A stretch of DNA of 64,000 nt from Polynucleobacter hirudinilacicola (GTDB taxonomy: Bacteria; Pseudomonadota; Gammaproteobacteria; Burkholderiales; Burkholderiaceae), in contig NZ_NAIA01000003.1 of assembly GCF_002192535.1 (NCBI RefSeq), positions 990,777-1,054,776 on the forward strand, given 5' to 3'. The position numbers were made by a program, and so were the translations under genes. The notes beneath the pieces were generated by a model. The model had not been told where the DNA came from, ran no database searches, and saw nothing but the letters and a program-made list of their open reading frames with translations. Each line of letters begins with the position of its first letter. Position 1 is the stretch's first letter. Of this stretch, positions 36,360 through 46,858 are shown in pieces.

Positions 36360-37973
36360 ATGAACACAAAGAATCCAGAAATCAAAATGATGCAAAAGCT
36401 CCTAGAAGTAGGAGCTTCGCTCAGCAGCGAAAAAGATATTGATCAATTACTTGAGAATATTTTGCAAGCTGCCATGAGCATCACCAATGCTGACGGCGGA
36501 TCCATTTATCGACTCACCGAAGACCAGCACCTGAAATTTGAGATTCTGATTACCAAAAGTAAAGGGGCGCATTTAGGCGGCAAGAGTGGTACACCCATCC
36601 CCTTCCCGCCGATAGCTATTAATAAACCCGATGGTAGCCCTGAAATGTCGCGGGTGGTTTGCTACGCCGTTCATAAAGACGAGACTATTAATATTCCAGA
36701 TGCTTATAACGCTACGGGGTTTGATTTCTCTGGAACTAAATTATTTGATGAGAAAAATAATTACCGCTCTCAGTCCTTCCTGACGGTGCCCATGCAAAAT
36801 CATGAGTCTGAAATCATTGGGGTAATGCAGCTCATTAATGCTACCGATGCAGATACCGGAAAGATCCTTCCTTTTTCTGCAGCCCAACAAGAAATCCTAG
36901 AAGCTTTAGCATCCCAGGCCGCCATTGCCTTAACCAATCGACTGCTCATTAACCGCCTTGAGGATTTGTTTGAAGGCTTCATTAGCATGATTAACGATGC
37001 GATTGATGACAAGTCGCCATACACCAGCGGTCACTGCATGCGGGTACCTGAGCTCACCGTGATGTTAGCGGATGCAGTTAATAGCGCTAAAGCAGGCCCG
37101 CTCAAAGATTTCACGATGACAGATGGTGATCGTCACGAGTTAAAGATCGCAGGTCTACTGCATGATTGCGGAAAAATTACCACACCAGTTCATATTGTGG
37201 ATAAGGCCACTAAGTTAGAGGCTATTTTTGATCGCATCGCCGTGATTGATTTGAAGGCGCAAATTATTCTGAGAGATATTGCCATTGAGGTAAAAGAGGG
37301 AACGCTAGATGAAGCAACTGCGCTGACGAAAAAGACGCAATTACTAGACGATCTCGCTTACTTACAAAAAACCAATATCGGTGGAGAGTTTATGTCTAAC
37401 GCGGATATTGAACGCGTGAGCGAAATCGCACAGCGCTATACCTGGAAAAATAGCGCCGGCGAGCAAGCTCCATTCTTAAATGCGGATGAGATTAAAAACT
37501 TAACGATTCGTGCCGGCACCTTAACTGAAGAAGACCGCCAAATTATTAATCACCACATCGAAGTGACTATTACGATGCTGGAAAAATTACCTTGGCCCAA
37601 ACACCTTAAAAATGTTCCCGAATATGCAGGGGGTCACCACGAGCGCATGGACGGCAAAGGCTATCCAAAAGGCCTTACCCGCGATCAAATGTCAGTACAA
37701 GCAAGATGTATGGCTATCGCCGATGTATTTGAAGCGCTAACCGCCTCAGATCGACCTTATAAAAAGGGTAAGAAGCTGAGCGAGTCATTAGAAATCTTAG
37801 GAAAAATGAAGCTTGGCGCTCATATCGATCCCGATCTATTTGATGTTTTCATCTGGGAAAAGGTATATGAAAAGTATGCCTCGAAGTACCTGCCAGCTGA
37901 GCAAATCGATGAGATTGATGTGGCTAAGATTCCAGGCTACAACCCGCCACCAGAGAATTATTTCAAGGCCTAA
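36360..37973 (+). CDS. GAF/HD-GYP c-di-GMP phosphodiesterase
   Basis: 537 residues, cytoplasmic. A GAF sensor domain (about 15-190) is followed by an HD-GYP domain (about 205-500). The metal site is intact: SGHCMRVPEL, GLLHDCGKI and HHERMDGKGYPKGL, which is the HD and GYP pattern of c-di-GMP-hydrolysing enzymes. An insertion of about 130 residues (about 285-400) separates the HD and the later motifs; it is longer than in many family members. I chose the ATG at 36360 rather than the TTG at 36357. It is divergent from the secretion series, which suggests joint control. Confidence 0.9.
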   Translation: MNTKNPEIKMMQKLLEVGASLSSEKDIDQLLENILQAAMSITNADGGSIYRLTEDQHLKFEILITKSKGAHLGGKSGTPIPFPPIAINKPDGSPEMSRVVCYAVHKDETINIPDAYNATGFDFSGTKLFDEKNNYRSQSFLTVPMQNHESEIIGVMQLINATDADTGKILPFSAAQQEILEALASQAAIALTNRLLINRLEDLFEGFISMINDAIDDKSPYTSGHCMRVPELTVMLADAVNSAKAGPLKDFTMTDGDRHELKIAGLLHDCGKITTPVHIVDKATKLEAIFDRIAVIDLKAQIILRDIAIEVKEGTLDEATALTKKTQLLDDLAYLQKTNIGGEFMSNADIERVSEIAQRYTWKNSAGEQAPFLNADEIKNLTIRAGTLTEEDRQIINHHIEVTITMLEKLPWPKHLKNVPEYAGGHHERMDGKGYPKGLTRDQMSVQARCMAIADVFEALTASDRPYKKGKKLSESLEILGKMKLGAHIDPDLFDVFIWEKVYEKYASKYLPAEQIDEIDVAKIPGYNPPPENYFKA

Positions 37974-37982
37974 TCTAAGCTA

Positions 37983-38027
37983 CTAGCAACAAAAACTACT
38001 TTTTTTGTTGCTAGCTATTTTTTCGAA
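37983..38027 (+). terminator. Terminator between convergent HD-GYP and MerR-cyclase genes
   Basis: Perfect 13-bp arms, CTAGCAACAAAAA (37983-37995) and its reverse complement (38002-38014), surround a six-base loop. A TTTTTT run follows on the plus strand. The stem may also slow transcription from the minus-strand gene that ends at 38038. Confidence 0.85.
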
Positions 38028-38037
38028 TGATTTTTAT

Positions 38038-39630
38038 TTAATAGTTGCGGGTAAGACTAACGCGACGGATTTCCGTTACAGCCAGCTGAGCTATATCACG
38101 CAGCTTTTCGTATTTATCTTCCTCTAATGGCGCCAGAGAATCGATTTGCGCGTAGGAAGAGGTGACAAAACGGTCGCCGTTTTCTTTACTGTAGCGCATC
38201 ACTCCAAATTCAACCCTGCTACGCTCATCCGTGGTTAATCTACTAATGAGATTTTTGCTAGCCCAAATCGTGCCATGCCTTGCAAAGTCACTTAAACGGG
38301 CAGCACGATTAATCGTATCGCCCAGCACTACGAATTCAACATGATTGGCGGACTGGAAGCTACCTAACCACTCCTGCCCTTCGTGTAAGCCAATATTGAG
38401 TTGCAGTTCAGTTAGCCAGTTCTTTCTAAACTGCCAATCAGCGCTAATCTTGCGCATTGCTGCTCTTAATTCATCAGCGCAAGCAACGACATTAAAGAGG
38501 TAATTGCTCTCTGGTTGCGGGAAGAAGTAGTAAACCACTCCATCACCCGCATGCTTCCCATGAGTACCGGTGTATTTACGAAGGATGGGTCCCATGGTGG
38601 ACCAGATTTGATTAATCAACTCAAAATATTCATCCGGCGGAAGTTCGGAGCAGATACGAACGGAGTTTTGCAAGTCGGCCACCAGCACTGCTAACGGTGT
38701 CATCACCGGCAGGCGCTTGCTTAACAAATTCTGAATAACCTGGTCGCGTCTTCCTAAGAAATCAAGCAGATCATCGCCGCGATCCTCTGCCAAAGTATGA
38801 ATGACCAAAATACCTTCGCGGAAATACACCGCATAAACTCGATAGCGTGTTGGCACACCATGAATATCGGTACGGAATAAATCCAATTCGGCAACAGACT
38901 GCTGCTGCCCTTTTTCATGATCTGAATTTGCAAAATCAATATCATTAAAGAGGCTTAACAAATCGGGATCTGCCGCCAGCACCAATTTAGACAAGGCCTC
39001 ACGTCCCACTCGAGCGCTTGCCAGGTGTATATATAAATTGGCTAGCGCCTTTTGATCCAATAGGCTGATGCGTGCCTCAGGACGAGAGAGCAAATCGAAT
39101 AGATTACGCTCGGCACTTTGTGCAGGCGGAGTGTTAAAACGGAATATTTCTTTTCGTGCGGCCTCATTCAACCAGGTCAACTCGAGGTTGTAATTGAGCA
39201 TATAGGCAGGCTGAGACAAGCCTTCAAGTGATAAAGCCATGGAAGAACTTGACCTGGACTTCTCAACAGTAGTTGTACTTGAGCCGCGCTTCTCAACACC
39301 GACACCAGCTCGACGACCACTTTGCTTGGCCTGCCCTACGCTTGCTTGGACAAACGCGGTATCTTGCTCTACATCTAATAAATCGTTGGTTTGCGAGAGC
39401 CGCTCTGCAATGGATGCCATATTTAGGCCCTGCGACTTGAGAAATTGAACAGTCTGGATGGTGTCTAAGGCGTCATCTGGAAAGTAACCCAATAAACGAG
39501 CAGTACCCTGCACCACCTCTTCGGATGGCGACTGAAATACAGGCTTAGGCAAGATGCCAAGCTGTATATAGTTATTGAGAGTCGCTCTAGAAATGCCGGA
39601 TAACTCCAGCACTTCTTTACTTGAAATCAT
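38038..39630 (-). CDS. MerR-type HTH fused to a class III nucleotide cyclase domain
   Basis: 530 residues. Residues 1-75 form a MerR-like winged HTH (MISSKEVLELSGISRATLNNYIQLGIL is split across its helices, then TIQTVQFLKSQGLNMASIAERL). A middle region (about 135-290) resembles a PAS-like sensor (YMLNYNLELTWLNEAARKEIF). Residues about 305-500 are a class III cyclase domain: AVLVADLQNSVR with the first metal Asp, GKHAGDGVVYYFF with the second, LQLNIGLHEG and VVLGDTINRAARLSD with the conserved Asn and Arg. The key residues look complete, so it may make cAMP or cGMP, or sense nucleotides. The HTH suggests DNA binding. No ribosome binding site is evident. Joining these two domains in one soluble protein is unusual. 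Confidence 0.85.
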   Translation of the reverse strand: MISSKEVLELSGISRATLNNYIQLGILPKPVFQSPSEEVVQGTARLLGYFPDDALDTIQTVQFLKSQGLNMASIAERLSQTNDLLDVEQDTAFVQASVGQAKQSGRRAGVGVEKRGSSTTTVEKSRSSSSMALSLEGLSQPAYMLNYNLELTWLNEAARKEIFRFNTPPAQSAERNLFDLLSRPEARISLLDQKALANLYIHLASARVGREALSKLVLAADPDLLSLFNDIDFANSDHEKGQQQSVAELDLFRTDIHGVPTRYRVYAVYFREGILVIHTLAEDRGDDLLDFLGRRDQVIQNLLSKRLPVMTPLAVLVADLQNSVRICSELPPDEYFELINQIWSTMGPILRKYTGTHGKHAGDGVVYYFFPQPESNYLFNVVACADELRAAMRKISADWQFRKNWLTELQLNIGLHEGQEWLGSFQSANHVEFVVLGDTINRAARLSDFARHGTIWASKNLISRLTTDERSRVEFGVMRYSKENGDRFVTSSYAQIDSLAPLEEDKYEKLRDIAQLAVTEIRRVSLTRNY

Positions 39631-39754
39631 TTATACACATGTCCAATTTAACTGGCAGATTCATCAAAGTGCCGATGAAAATACGACGCCGGGAGAGTAT
39701 TTATACAGCTATCTCAGTAATTTAGACACTTATTTAAATAGACAGGTGTATAAA
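39630..39754. promoter_or_regulatory. Repeated TTTATACA elements upstream of the MerR-cyclase gene
   Basis: TTTATACACATGTC (39630-39643), touching the start codon, is mirrored by GACAGGTGTATAAA (39741-39754); 13 of 14 bases pair. A third copy of the core, TTTATACAG, is at 39700. The placement suits autoregulation by the MerR-type protein, but the wide spacing is not that of a standard MerR site. Confidence 0.4.
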
Positions 39755-39777
39755 GTTGCATGCAAACAACAATGATT

Positions 39778-42759
39778 TTAGCCACTAGAAGCCTCTTTTA
39801 GGTGTTTTTGAAAGTCAGCCCCAGACACAGGCCTACCAAATAGGTAGCCCTGTCCAATTTGACACCCTACATCTAGTAGTATTTGCCGCTGCTCTTCAGT
39901 TTCAACGCCCTCAGCAATAGACTGCAGATTCAAACCTGATCCCATAGTGATCATTGCTTGCACCAAAGCCCGATCAGCGCTCGCCCGCCCAATTTGCGAA
40001 GTAAATGATGAATCAATCTTTAAGAAATCAAAATTAAAATTTCTGAGGGCGGAAAGGGAGGAATATCCCGTTCCAAAATCATCAATCGCAAACCGAAATC
40101 CGGCTTCATGTAGCAGCGCAATTTTTTGACTTACTCGAGCATTCTGATTCATCATCGTGTGCTCAGTAATTTCTAGTATCACCCTTTCGGTGGATAGATT
40201 TAATTCATGTAGATACTCAATCCAATTTAATGCTGAGTGCTTATTCGAGTTGAACTGGGTCGCAGATACGTTAATGCCAACGCTAATATTGTTTGCCGAC
40301 GCTGGCAGGGACAACAAAAACTGGCACACTTGACGAAATACCCAATCACCCATTTCGATGATCAATCCAGAATCCTCTGCCACCTCAATAAAATGTTCTG
40401 GCAAGATTAAGACGCCATCATGTCTGCGCCAACGTAATAAGGCCTCAGCATGAATCACTTCCTTGGTTTTGAGATCAACTATCGGCTGATAGAACACATC
40501 GAATTGGTTTTCTTGTAACGCTGTTCGCAATTCAGAAATAATTTTCATCTTACGGTCAGCCAACTCCTGGAGTGACTGAGTAAAGTAGTGGAAACCATTT
40601 CGTCCTTGATTCTTGACTGCATACATCGCCTGGTCAGCCTTCATCAGCAAGCCCTTAGTGCTATTGGCATCCTGTGGATAGAAGGCGATCCCTAGGCTGG
40701 CTGATATATGAAATATTTGTCCGTCAATCTCTACAGGCTCAGCCAAGCGATCTGTGATTCCCAGCAATACCTTGTCAATATTTTGGGGGCTATCTAAGTC
40801 ATTGAGGATGATGGTAAATTCATCTCCCCCGATACGTGCAACGGTATCGGATTCGCGCACCTCTTCTTTAAAGCGATCAGAAACCCTTCTCAGAATCTCG
40901 TCACCAACATCATGACCCGAAGTGTCATTAATATCTTTGAAATGATCTAAATCCACGAATAACAATGCAAAAGTATTTTTGGCACGATCAGCACGTTTAA
41001 TAGATTCATCCACACGATCTAAAAAAAGACGTCTATTTGGCAGACCCGTTAAAGCATCGTAGTTTGCCTGTCGATTAATAATTTCTCGGGTTCTCTTTTG
41101 GTCTGACACAGGCGAAATCAGACCAACGCGTTGTCGCACAAATCCTGAATCATCTAAGGCTGTAAAAATTGACAGAAATCCTAAATATTCAGCATCTGTC
41201 TTGCGTTTAATCCAAACCTGCCCTTCCCAGTGCCCAACAGAATCGAGCGATGGAATTAAGTCCGAGTATGAGCGGGCTCCATGGGCTTTAACCAGGATCG
41301 ATGGCAAATCTTTGCCAACGATTTCAGACTGGGCATACCCCGTGATCTCCTGGAATACATCATTCACTACCAAAATCGTATTTTTACCATCCATAATGAA
41401 GACGGCCTCTCCGATAGCTTGATAAACGGAGGATGTGATTCTGAGCAGATCTTCGTCATGCTTTCTTTCGGTTAAATCAATACCGTAGATAGCAAATTTA
41501 TCTCCCGCTTGGACTGATCCCCAGCTAATGTATTTCTTGGCGCCATTTTTACAAGTAGTCCAAGTTTCTAGTGGGGCCATGACTGATTGAGTTTGACGGG
41601 CTTGATGCAGGCGATGACTCCACTCCCTCTTCATCTCCTGACGATATTGGGGGTCTGGGTAGACTAAGTCCCACCACTCATCACTATTACTCAAATCCGT
41701 GGCTTGATAGCCCGTTAGATCGGTGTAGGCTTTATTGACAAACTCCACGGATCGTTTATGAATATCTAGCAGCGCCATAGACACAGGCATGCGCTCAATA
41801 ATTGCCCTGAAGCGCCCTTCCATTTGCAGCAAATCATTTGTCTTGTCTTCAATACTTTCGATAATCAAACTGACTAACAAGCCCACCAGACACATCAAGC
41901 TCAAATAAGCCCAAATACTAATTGGGGCTGGGTCATTCATCAGATTTTTATTAAAAAATCCGTGGCCCTCATAAGCACCCAGAATAGACTGCAAGACAGT
42001 CATGGCTAGGATAAGCATCGCTCCATGTCTGCCGTAGCGCAAAGCTGCAACCAACAGAATTGGATAGACGAAATATCCTCGGTTCAGAAATTCAATATGG
42101 GCAAATTGATTATTTAGCCAACCAAAAATAACTGCTTGCCCAAATAAAAATACTAGTCCGAAAAAAACCAATACCTCGTATAACTTTGGCGCACGAAACC
42201 AGTCCCTAGGTACTGTTCGCCAAACCAAAATAACAGGCGTGAAGAAAGCAGCGCCAAAAAAATCACCCACAAACCAAGTATAAAAAATATTGAGGTAGGT
42301 TTCGTTTTCTAATAGATCTGCGTTGATCAACAAGAGTGTGCTGAGAGAGCTACTAATCAAAGCAGTAATGACAGACACTACAAATAAAGAGGCGATATCT
42401 AGAATCGAAGTGATATCTTTATTGAAGGAAAAAACATATTGCAGCAATAAACTGCCCACTAGAGCAGCGACCGTACTGCCAGCTGCGAGCTGAAAAGCGA
42501 TCAATAAATCAAAGCCACCCAAGAATTCACCAACAACGGCAGCAACAAAAATAAAAGGCCAAAAACGGTTGCCATAATTGAGCAACATGGCAAGGCCAAT
42601 ACCAGCCGGCACCCAAATCATGCTGGCGCCAGAACTGTTCGAAAAGTTTTTTAGGATATAACCAGCAATATAAGCATATAAAATTGACCAAAGGATCGCT
42701 GAGGCAATTTCACGATTTTTCATCAAAGGATGATTCTGAAAGCGACTTATTAAGTTCAT
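39778..42759 (-). CDS. MASE1-PAS-PAS-GGDEF-EAL c-di-GMP enzyme
   Basis: 993 residues. An N-terminal MASE1 sensor of about eight helices (about 15-300) is followed by two PAS domains (about 315-430 and 440-560), a GGDEF domain (about 565-725) and an EAL domain (about 740-990). The GGDEF motif is intact (RIGGDEF) with an RxxD site (RESD) five residues before it. The EAL domain keeps EALLRWRR and DDFGTGYSSL. Both activities are therefore possible; which one dominates cannot be told. It is the third c-di-GMP enzyme gene in 36 kb. The gene is upstream of the MerR-cyclase gene on the same strand, with a 147-bp gap that probably holds a separate promoter. Confidence 0.93.
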   Translation of the reverse strand: MNLISRFQNHPLMKNREIASAILWSILYAYIAGYILKNFSNSSGASMIWVPAGIGLAMLLNYGNRFWPFIFVAAVVGEFLGGFDLLIAFQLAAGSTVAALVGSLLLQYVFSFNKDITSILDIASLFVVSVITALISSSLSTLLLINADLLENETYLNIFYTWFVGDFFGAAFFTPVILVWRTVPRDWFRAPKLYEVLVFFGLVFLFGQAVIFGWLNNQFAHIEFLNRGYFVYPILLVAALRYGRHGAMLILAMTVLQSILGAYEGHGFFNKNLMNDPAPISIWAYLSLMCLVGLLVSLIIESIEDKTNDLLQMEGRFRAIIERMPVSMALLDIHKRSVEFVNKAYTDLTGYQATDLSNSDEWWDLVYPDPQYRQEMKREWSHRLHQARQTQSVMAPLETWTTCKNGAKKYISWGSVQAGDKFAIYGIDLTERKHDEDLLRITSSVYQAIGEAVFIMDGKNTILVVNDVFQEITGYAQSEIVGKDLPSILVKAHGARSYSDLIPSLDSVGHWEGQVWIKRKTDAEYLGFLSIFTALDDSGFVRQRVGLISPVSDQKRTREIINRQANYDALTGLPNRRLFLDRVDESIKRADRAKNTFALLFVDLDHFKDINDTSGHDVGDEILRRVSDRFKEEVRESDTVARIGGDEFTIILNDLDSPQNIDKVLLGITDRLAEPVEIDGQIFHISASLGIAFYPQDANSTKGLLMKADQAMYAVKNQGRNGFHYFTQSLQELADRKMKIISELRTALQENQFDVFYQPIVDLKTKEVIHAEALLRWRRHDGVLILPEHFIEVAEDSGLIIEMGDWVFRQVCQFLLSLPASANNISVGINVSATQFNSNKHSALNWIEYLHELNLSTERVILEITEHTMMNQNARVSQKIALLHEAGFRFAIDDFGTGYSSLSALRNFNFDFLKIDSSFTSQIGRASADRALVQAMITMGSGLNLQSIAEGVETEEQRQILLDVGCQIGQGYLFGRPVSGADFQKHLKEASSG

Positions 42760-42896
42760 TTATGGAGCAGTCAAATATTGGTTTTATTGGCCCTAGCTTT
42801 TAATCCAGCGCCTGCCAAAAGAATACCCCAACCTTACTCATTTCGTTAAAATTGAATCGCCCACCTAGATAGCCCCTCATCGGGTTAATATTTGCT

Positions 42897-44024
42897 ATGA
42901 GCTCCGTCACCATTCAACCCCAATCCTATGATTACCCAGCACAAAATGCCGCTGGAATAACCTGTACTGCTCAAGCCTGGGCCAATGTACCGCCCCCATT
43001 ACAGGCAACTGAAAAAGCCGCGATCGTTTCACGGATCAAACAGCTTTTGAAGGAAAAGGATGCCGCTTTAGTGGCGCACTACTATGTTGACGGTGATATT
43101 CAAGACCTGGCCTTAGAAACCGGGGGTTATGTCGCAGATTCTCTAGAAATGGCGCGCTTTGGCAAAAATCATTCTGCAAAAAACTTAATTGTGGCTGGCG
43201 TTCGCTTTATGGGCGAAACCGCAAAAATCCTCAGCCCAGAAAAACGGGTCTTTATGCCGGATTTAGATGCTACCTGCTCTTTGGATCTTGGCTGTGATGC
43301 AAAGGACTTTGCAAAATTTAGAGCACTCCATCCTGACCGTGTAGTGGTTGTCTATGCCAATACCAGTGCGGCAGTCAAGGCTCAGGCTGATTGGATGGTG
43401 ACTAGCTCCTGTGCACTGGCCATTGTTCATCAGCTCAAACTCGATGGAAAAAAGATCTTATGGGCGCCCGATCGTCATCTTGGTCGCTATATTCAAGAAC
43501 AAACCGGCGCCGACATGCTTCTATGGAATGGCGCCTGCATTGTGCATGATGAATTTAGAGCGGTAGAGCTTGAACTTCTCAAAGCTAGTCACCCACATGC
43601 AATGGTTTTGGTTCACCCTGAATCACCGCAAGCCGTAGTAGATTTAGCGGATGTGGTTGGCTCTACTTCAGCCATGATCAAGGCCGTAGTAGATGGCACA
43701 GCAACTGAATACATTGTCGCAACCGATAAGGGCATTCTGCATCGGATGCGTCAATTAGCGCCCAATAAGAAGCTGATTGAGGCCCCCACTGCTGGCAATA
43801 GCGCCACCTGTAAGAGCTGTGCACACTGCCCGTGGATGGCAATGAACGGTTTACAAGGAATTCTCAATTGCCTTGAAACATCCTCTGGCGAAATTTTTGT
43901 CGCAGAGCCCATCCGTCTCAAAGCTCTGACCTGTATAGAGCGCATGTTAGATTTTACGAAGAATCATCCTGATCTATTAGCCAAAGCCCAGCATGGCTTT
44001 GTAAAAAATATTGGTGCTGCTTAG
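42897..44024 (+). CDS. nadA: Quinolinate synthase
   Basis: Condenses iminoaspartate with dihydroxyacetone phosphate to quinolinate in NAD synthesis. 375 residues, typical for the long form of the family. The three cysteines that bind the [4Fe-4S] cluster are present in CSLDLGC, SSCALAI and [23 protein letters not shown] and FMGETAKIL are family motifs. It is followed by nadC after 44 bp and faces nadB, so the three steps from aspartate to nicotinate mononucleotide are encoded together. Confidence 0.97.
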   Translation: MSSVTIQPQSYDYPAQNAAGITCTAQAWANVPPPLQATEKAAIVSRIKQLLKEKDAALVAHYYVDGDIQDLALETGGYVADSLEMARFGKNHSAKNLIVAGVRFMGETAKILSPEKRVFMPDLDATCSLDLGCDAKDFAKFRALHPDRVVVVYANTSAAVKAQADWMVTSSCALAIVHQLKLDGKKILWAPDRHLGRYIQEQTGADMLLWNGACIVHDEFRAVELELLKASHPHAMVLVHPESPQAVVDLADVVGSTSAMIKAVVDGTATEYIVATDKGILHRMRQLAPNKKLIEAPTAGNSATCKSCAHCPWMAMNGLQGILNCLETSSGEIFVAEPIRLKALTCIERMLDFTKNHPDLLAKAQHGFVKNIGAA

Positions 44025-44068
44025 TTTCATCATTTCTTTTAATTTTTGATTTAGAAAATTGTGCGTTT

Positions 44069-44926
44069 ATGTTTGATCACAACGAAACCTTAGAGCAAGC
44101 TCGCCAACGCAATATTCATGATGCGCTTATGGAAGATATTGGCAAGGGCGACTGGACTGCCCAATTGGTTCTCAGTAAGGCTGTTCAAGCGCAATTGATT
44201 GTGCGCCAGGAAGCAGTGTTGTGTGGCGTCGATTGGTTCGAAGGCACGCTGAAGAAATTAGACCCCAATGCCAAGGTAACCTGGAGTTATATCGAGGGCG
44301 ACCTGATGAAGCCAGATACCAAGGTATGCGACATACAAGCCAACTCGCAAGCCCTACTCTCTGCTGAGCGCACTTGCATTAACTTCTTACAAACACTCTC
44401 ATGGACAGCCACTATCACCCGTCAATATGTTGACGCCATTGCGGGTGCTAGCCCTAACCCCCAAGGTTGCGCGGTACTAGATACCCGCAAAACGATTCCA
44501 GGATTACGTCAGGCTCAGAAGTATGCAGTACGGGTTGGCGGAGGAAAAAATCAACGTCTCGCCTTATGGCATGGCATTCTGATTAAAGAGAATCATATTG
44601 CGGCTGCGGGTAGCGTCACAGCAGCACTAAACAATGCTCAAGCGCTCAATGCAGGAGTGGATATTCAAATTGAAGTAGAAACTTTTGCTGAGCTTGAAGA
44701 GGCTTTGTCAGCTGGTGCAAAAAGCATCTTGATCGACAACTTTACTACCGAGCAAATGCAAGAGGCCGTTGCGCTGACTGCAGGTCGAGCACTACTGGAA
44801 GCATCAGGGGGTATTAATTTAGATCAAATGCGTACCATTGCTGCTACAGGTGTTGATCGTATCTCTCTTGGAAAACTCACCAAGGATGTTTTAGCAGTCG
44901 ATTTTTCAATGCGTATCTTGGGATAA
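44069..44926 (+). CDS. nadC: Nicotinate-nucleotide pyrophosphorylase (quinolinate phosphoribosyltransferase)
   Basis: Turns quinolinate and PRPP into nicotinate mononucleotide. 285 residues. The family motifs are clear: ALLSAERTCINFLQ, LDTRKTIPGLRQAQKYAV, with the substrate-binding Arg and Lys residues, KENHI, and the C-terminal ASGGINLDQM. It is likely co-transcribed with nadA. The stop is two bases from the nadB stop on the other strand. Confidence 0.97.
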   Translation: MFDHNETLEQARQRNIHDALMEDIGKGDWTAQLVLSKAVQAQLIVRQEAVLCGVDWFEGTLKKLDPNAKVTWSYIEGDLMKPDTKVCDIQANSQALLSAERTCINFLQTLSWTATITRQYVDAIAGASPNPQGCAVLDTRKTIPGLRQAQKYAVRVGGGKNQRLALWHGILIKENHIAAAGSVTAALNNAQALNAGVDIQIEVETFAELEEALSAGAKSILIDNFTTEQMQEAVALTAGRALLEASGGINLDQMRTIAATGVDRISLGKLTKDVLAVDFSMRILG

Positions 44927-44928
44927 GG

Positions 44929-46587
44929 CTAAGCCTTTTCATCCCCTTCACTACCCTCTGATTGCGGTGTCAGGATTGTTGGGTACGAGACCGCCCAAGT
45001 CCCAGGGTAATCACGACTGTAATGTAACCCTCTGCTCTCCCTGCGCATCAGAGCTGATCTGACGATGAGCTCTGCGCATTCTAATAAGTTCCGGAGTTCA
45101 ATGAGGTCGCGTGTTACTTTAAAGTTGGCGTAATACTCCTGAACTTCATATCTGAGGAGTTTAATTCGGTGAAGTGCGCGCTCCAATCGGCGATTGGTTC
45201 TCACAATGCCGACATAGTTCCACATGAGTGAGCGCAATTCATCCCAATTATGAGCAATCACCACCTGCTCATCGGCATCTTCCACTTGGCTCTCATCCCA
45301 AAGAGGCAAATCTGGCATTGCTGGTGTCTTGGAATTCGAAATATCTTCTGCTGCAGCCTTACCAATGACCACACATTCCAAAAGTGAGTTACTCGCCAAA
45401 CGATTAGCACCATGCAAACCAGTATAGGTAGCCTCACCTACCGCATATAGGCCAGGTAAATCAGTGCGGCCTTTTAAATCGGTCACCACACCTCCGCAGG
45501 TGTAATGGGCTGCAGGCACTACTGGTATTGGCTCTTTGGTGATATCTAAACCCAAGCTGAGGCAACGCGCATAAATCATGGGGAAATGTTCTTTAACAAA
45601 TACTTCACCTAAATGGGTAGCATCCAGATGCACATAATCTAAACCGTGCTTCTTCATTTCAAAGTCGATGGCACGGGCAACAATATCTCGAGGCGCTAAC
45701 TCATTGCGCTCATCATGCTCTGGCATAAAGCGGGTGCCATCAGGAAGCTTTAATAAGCCACCTTCACCCCGCATGGCTTCGGTAATTAAGAAAGTGCGAT
45801 CACTGGGGTGATACAAACAGGTTGGATGAAACTGAATAAATTCCATATTGCCCACGCGGCAACCTGCACGCCATGCCATTGCTATGCCGTCACCTGTAGC
45901 GGTATCAGGGTTGCTTGTATAGCGATAGACTTTACCAACGCCACCAGTAGCCAGCACAACTGATTTGGCTTGAATCGTTTCTACACGATTATTTTTAATA
46001 TCTAAGGCATAAACACCATAGCAACGATTTGGCTCGGTGCGCTGTATCTTGGCATCGAGTTGACGATTGGTAATGAGATCAAGCGCAATCCAATGTTCCA
46101 GAATACGAATATTTTGATGGGACTTAGCTTTATCCAACAATACTTCATGAATGGCTTTTCCGGTTGCATCTGCGGCATGGGCAATACGACGGTGACTATG
46201 GCCACCTTCGCGAGTTAAGTGCAAACCCATAGGCCCAGTTTCATCGGTGGTGAACGGGACACCCTGCTCTACTAACCAACGAAGTGCCTCAGCGCTCTCT
46301 TCGGCAATATAACGAGCAGTCGACTCAACGACTAAACCAGCGCCAGCATCTAATGTGTCAGCCACATGTGAATCAATACTGTCATGCTCTTTATCTACAA
46401 CACCCACAATACCGCCTTGTGCCCAGGCAGTCGCTGCTTCACCTAAGCCGCGTTTCGCCATCAAGATAACGGGCTGGGTTTTAGCCATATGTAAGGCAAC
46501 AGTCAAGCCAGCTAATCCAGCCCCAATGATCAGGACAGGAAGCTCAGCTTTTGCAGTGGTATTTACAGAGGATTTGGAACTGGCCAT
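44929..46587 (-). CDS. nadB: L-aspartate oxidase
   Basis: Oxidises L-aspartate to iminoaspartate, the substrate of NadA. 552 residues. The FAD-binding motif [14 protein letters not shown] is at the N-terminus; [20 protein letters not shown] and [23 protein letters not shown] are typical of the succinate dehydrogenase/fumarate reductase flavoprotein group in its NadB branch. The C-terminal helical domain carries [13 protein letters not shown]. It converges with nadC without a visible terminator between them. Confidence 0.96.
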   Translation of the reverse strand: MASSKSSVNTTAKAELPVLIIGAGLAGLTVALHMAKTQPVILMAKRGLGEAATAWAQGGIVGVVDKEHDSIDSHVADTLDAGAGLVVESTARYIAEESAEALRWLVEQGVPFTTDETGPMGLHLTREGGHSHRRIAHAADATGKAIHEVLLDKAKSHQNIRILEHWIALDLITNRQLDAKIQRTEPNRCYGVYALDIKNNRVETIQAKSVVLATGGVGKVYRYTSNPDTATGDGIAMAWRAGCRVGNMEFIQFHPTCLYHPSDRTFLITEAMRGEGGLLKLPDGTRFMPEHDERNELAPRDIVARAIDFEMKKHGLDYVHLDATHLGEVFVKEHFPMIYARCLSLGLDITKEPIPVVPAAHYTCGGVVTDLKGRTDLPGLYAVGEATYTGLHGANRLASNSLLECVVIGKAAAEDISNSKTPAMPDLPLWDESQVEDADEQVVIAHNWDELRSLMWNYVGIVRTNRRLERALHRIKLLRYEVQEYYANFKVTRDLIELRNLLECAELIVRSALMRRESRGLHYSRDYPGTWAVSYPTILTPQSEGSEGDEKA

Positions 46588-46628
46588 AGAGGGATCATTC
46601 TAACTGGCATTAGAAATATTGGTTACGC

Positions 46629-46844
46629 TTAAATTTCTGCATTACGAGGCATAAAAGGAAGTAATTCATCTAATTTAGATATAGAAAGTGCCATTAAACA
46701 ATTGGCAACAAAGGTAGGCGGAAGATCTGGATTGTCTATACAAGCTCGCTCTAATCGAACAAAGAATTGCATTTGCTCCTCTTCCGAATAATCCTTATCT
46801 GAGGCTAAAGCCCTCGCATATTTAAATAAATTACGCTCTAACAT
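46629..46844 (-). CDS. Small protein of unknown function downstream of mazF
   Basis: 71 residues, not recognised. It is acidic to neutral and probably helical (LFKYARALASDKDYSEEEQMQFFVRLERAC), without a signal peptide or membrane segment. It starts with ATG 14 bp after the mazF stop on the same strand and may belong to the toxin-antitoxin operon. No function can be assigned. Confidence 0.55.
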   Translation of the reverse strand: MLERNLFKYARALASDKDYSEEEQMQFFVRLERACIDNPDLPPTFVANCLMALSISKLDELLPFMPRNAEI

Positions 46845-46858
46845 TAGGTACTCAGCAT

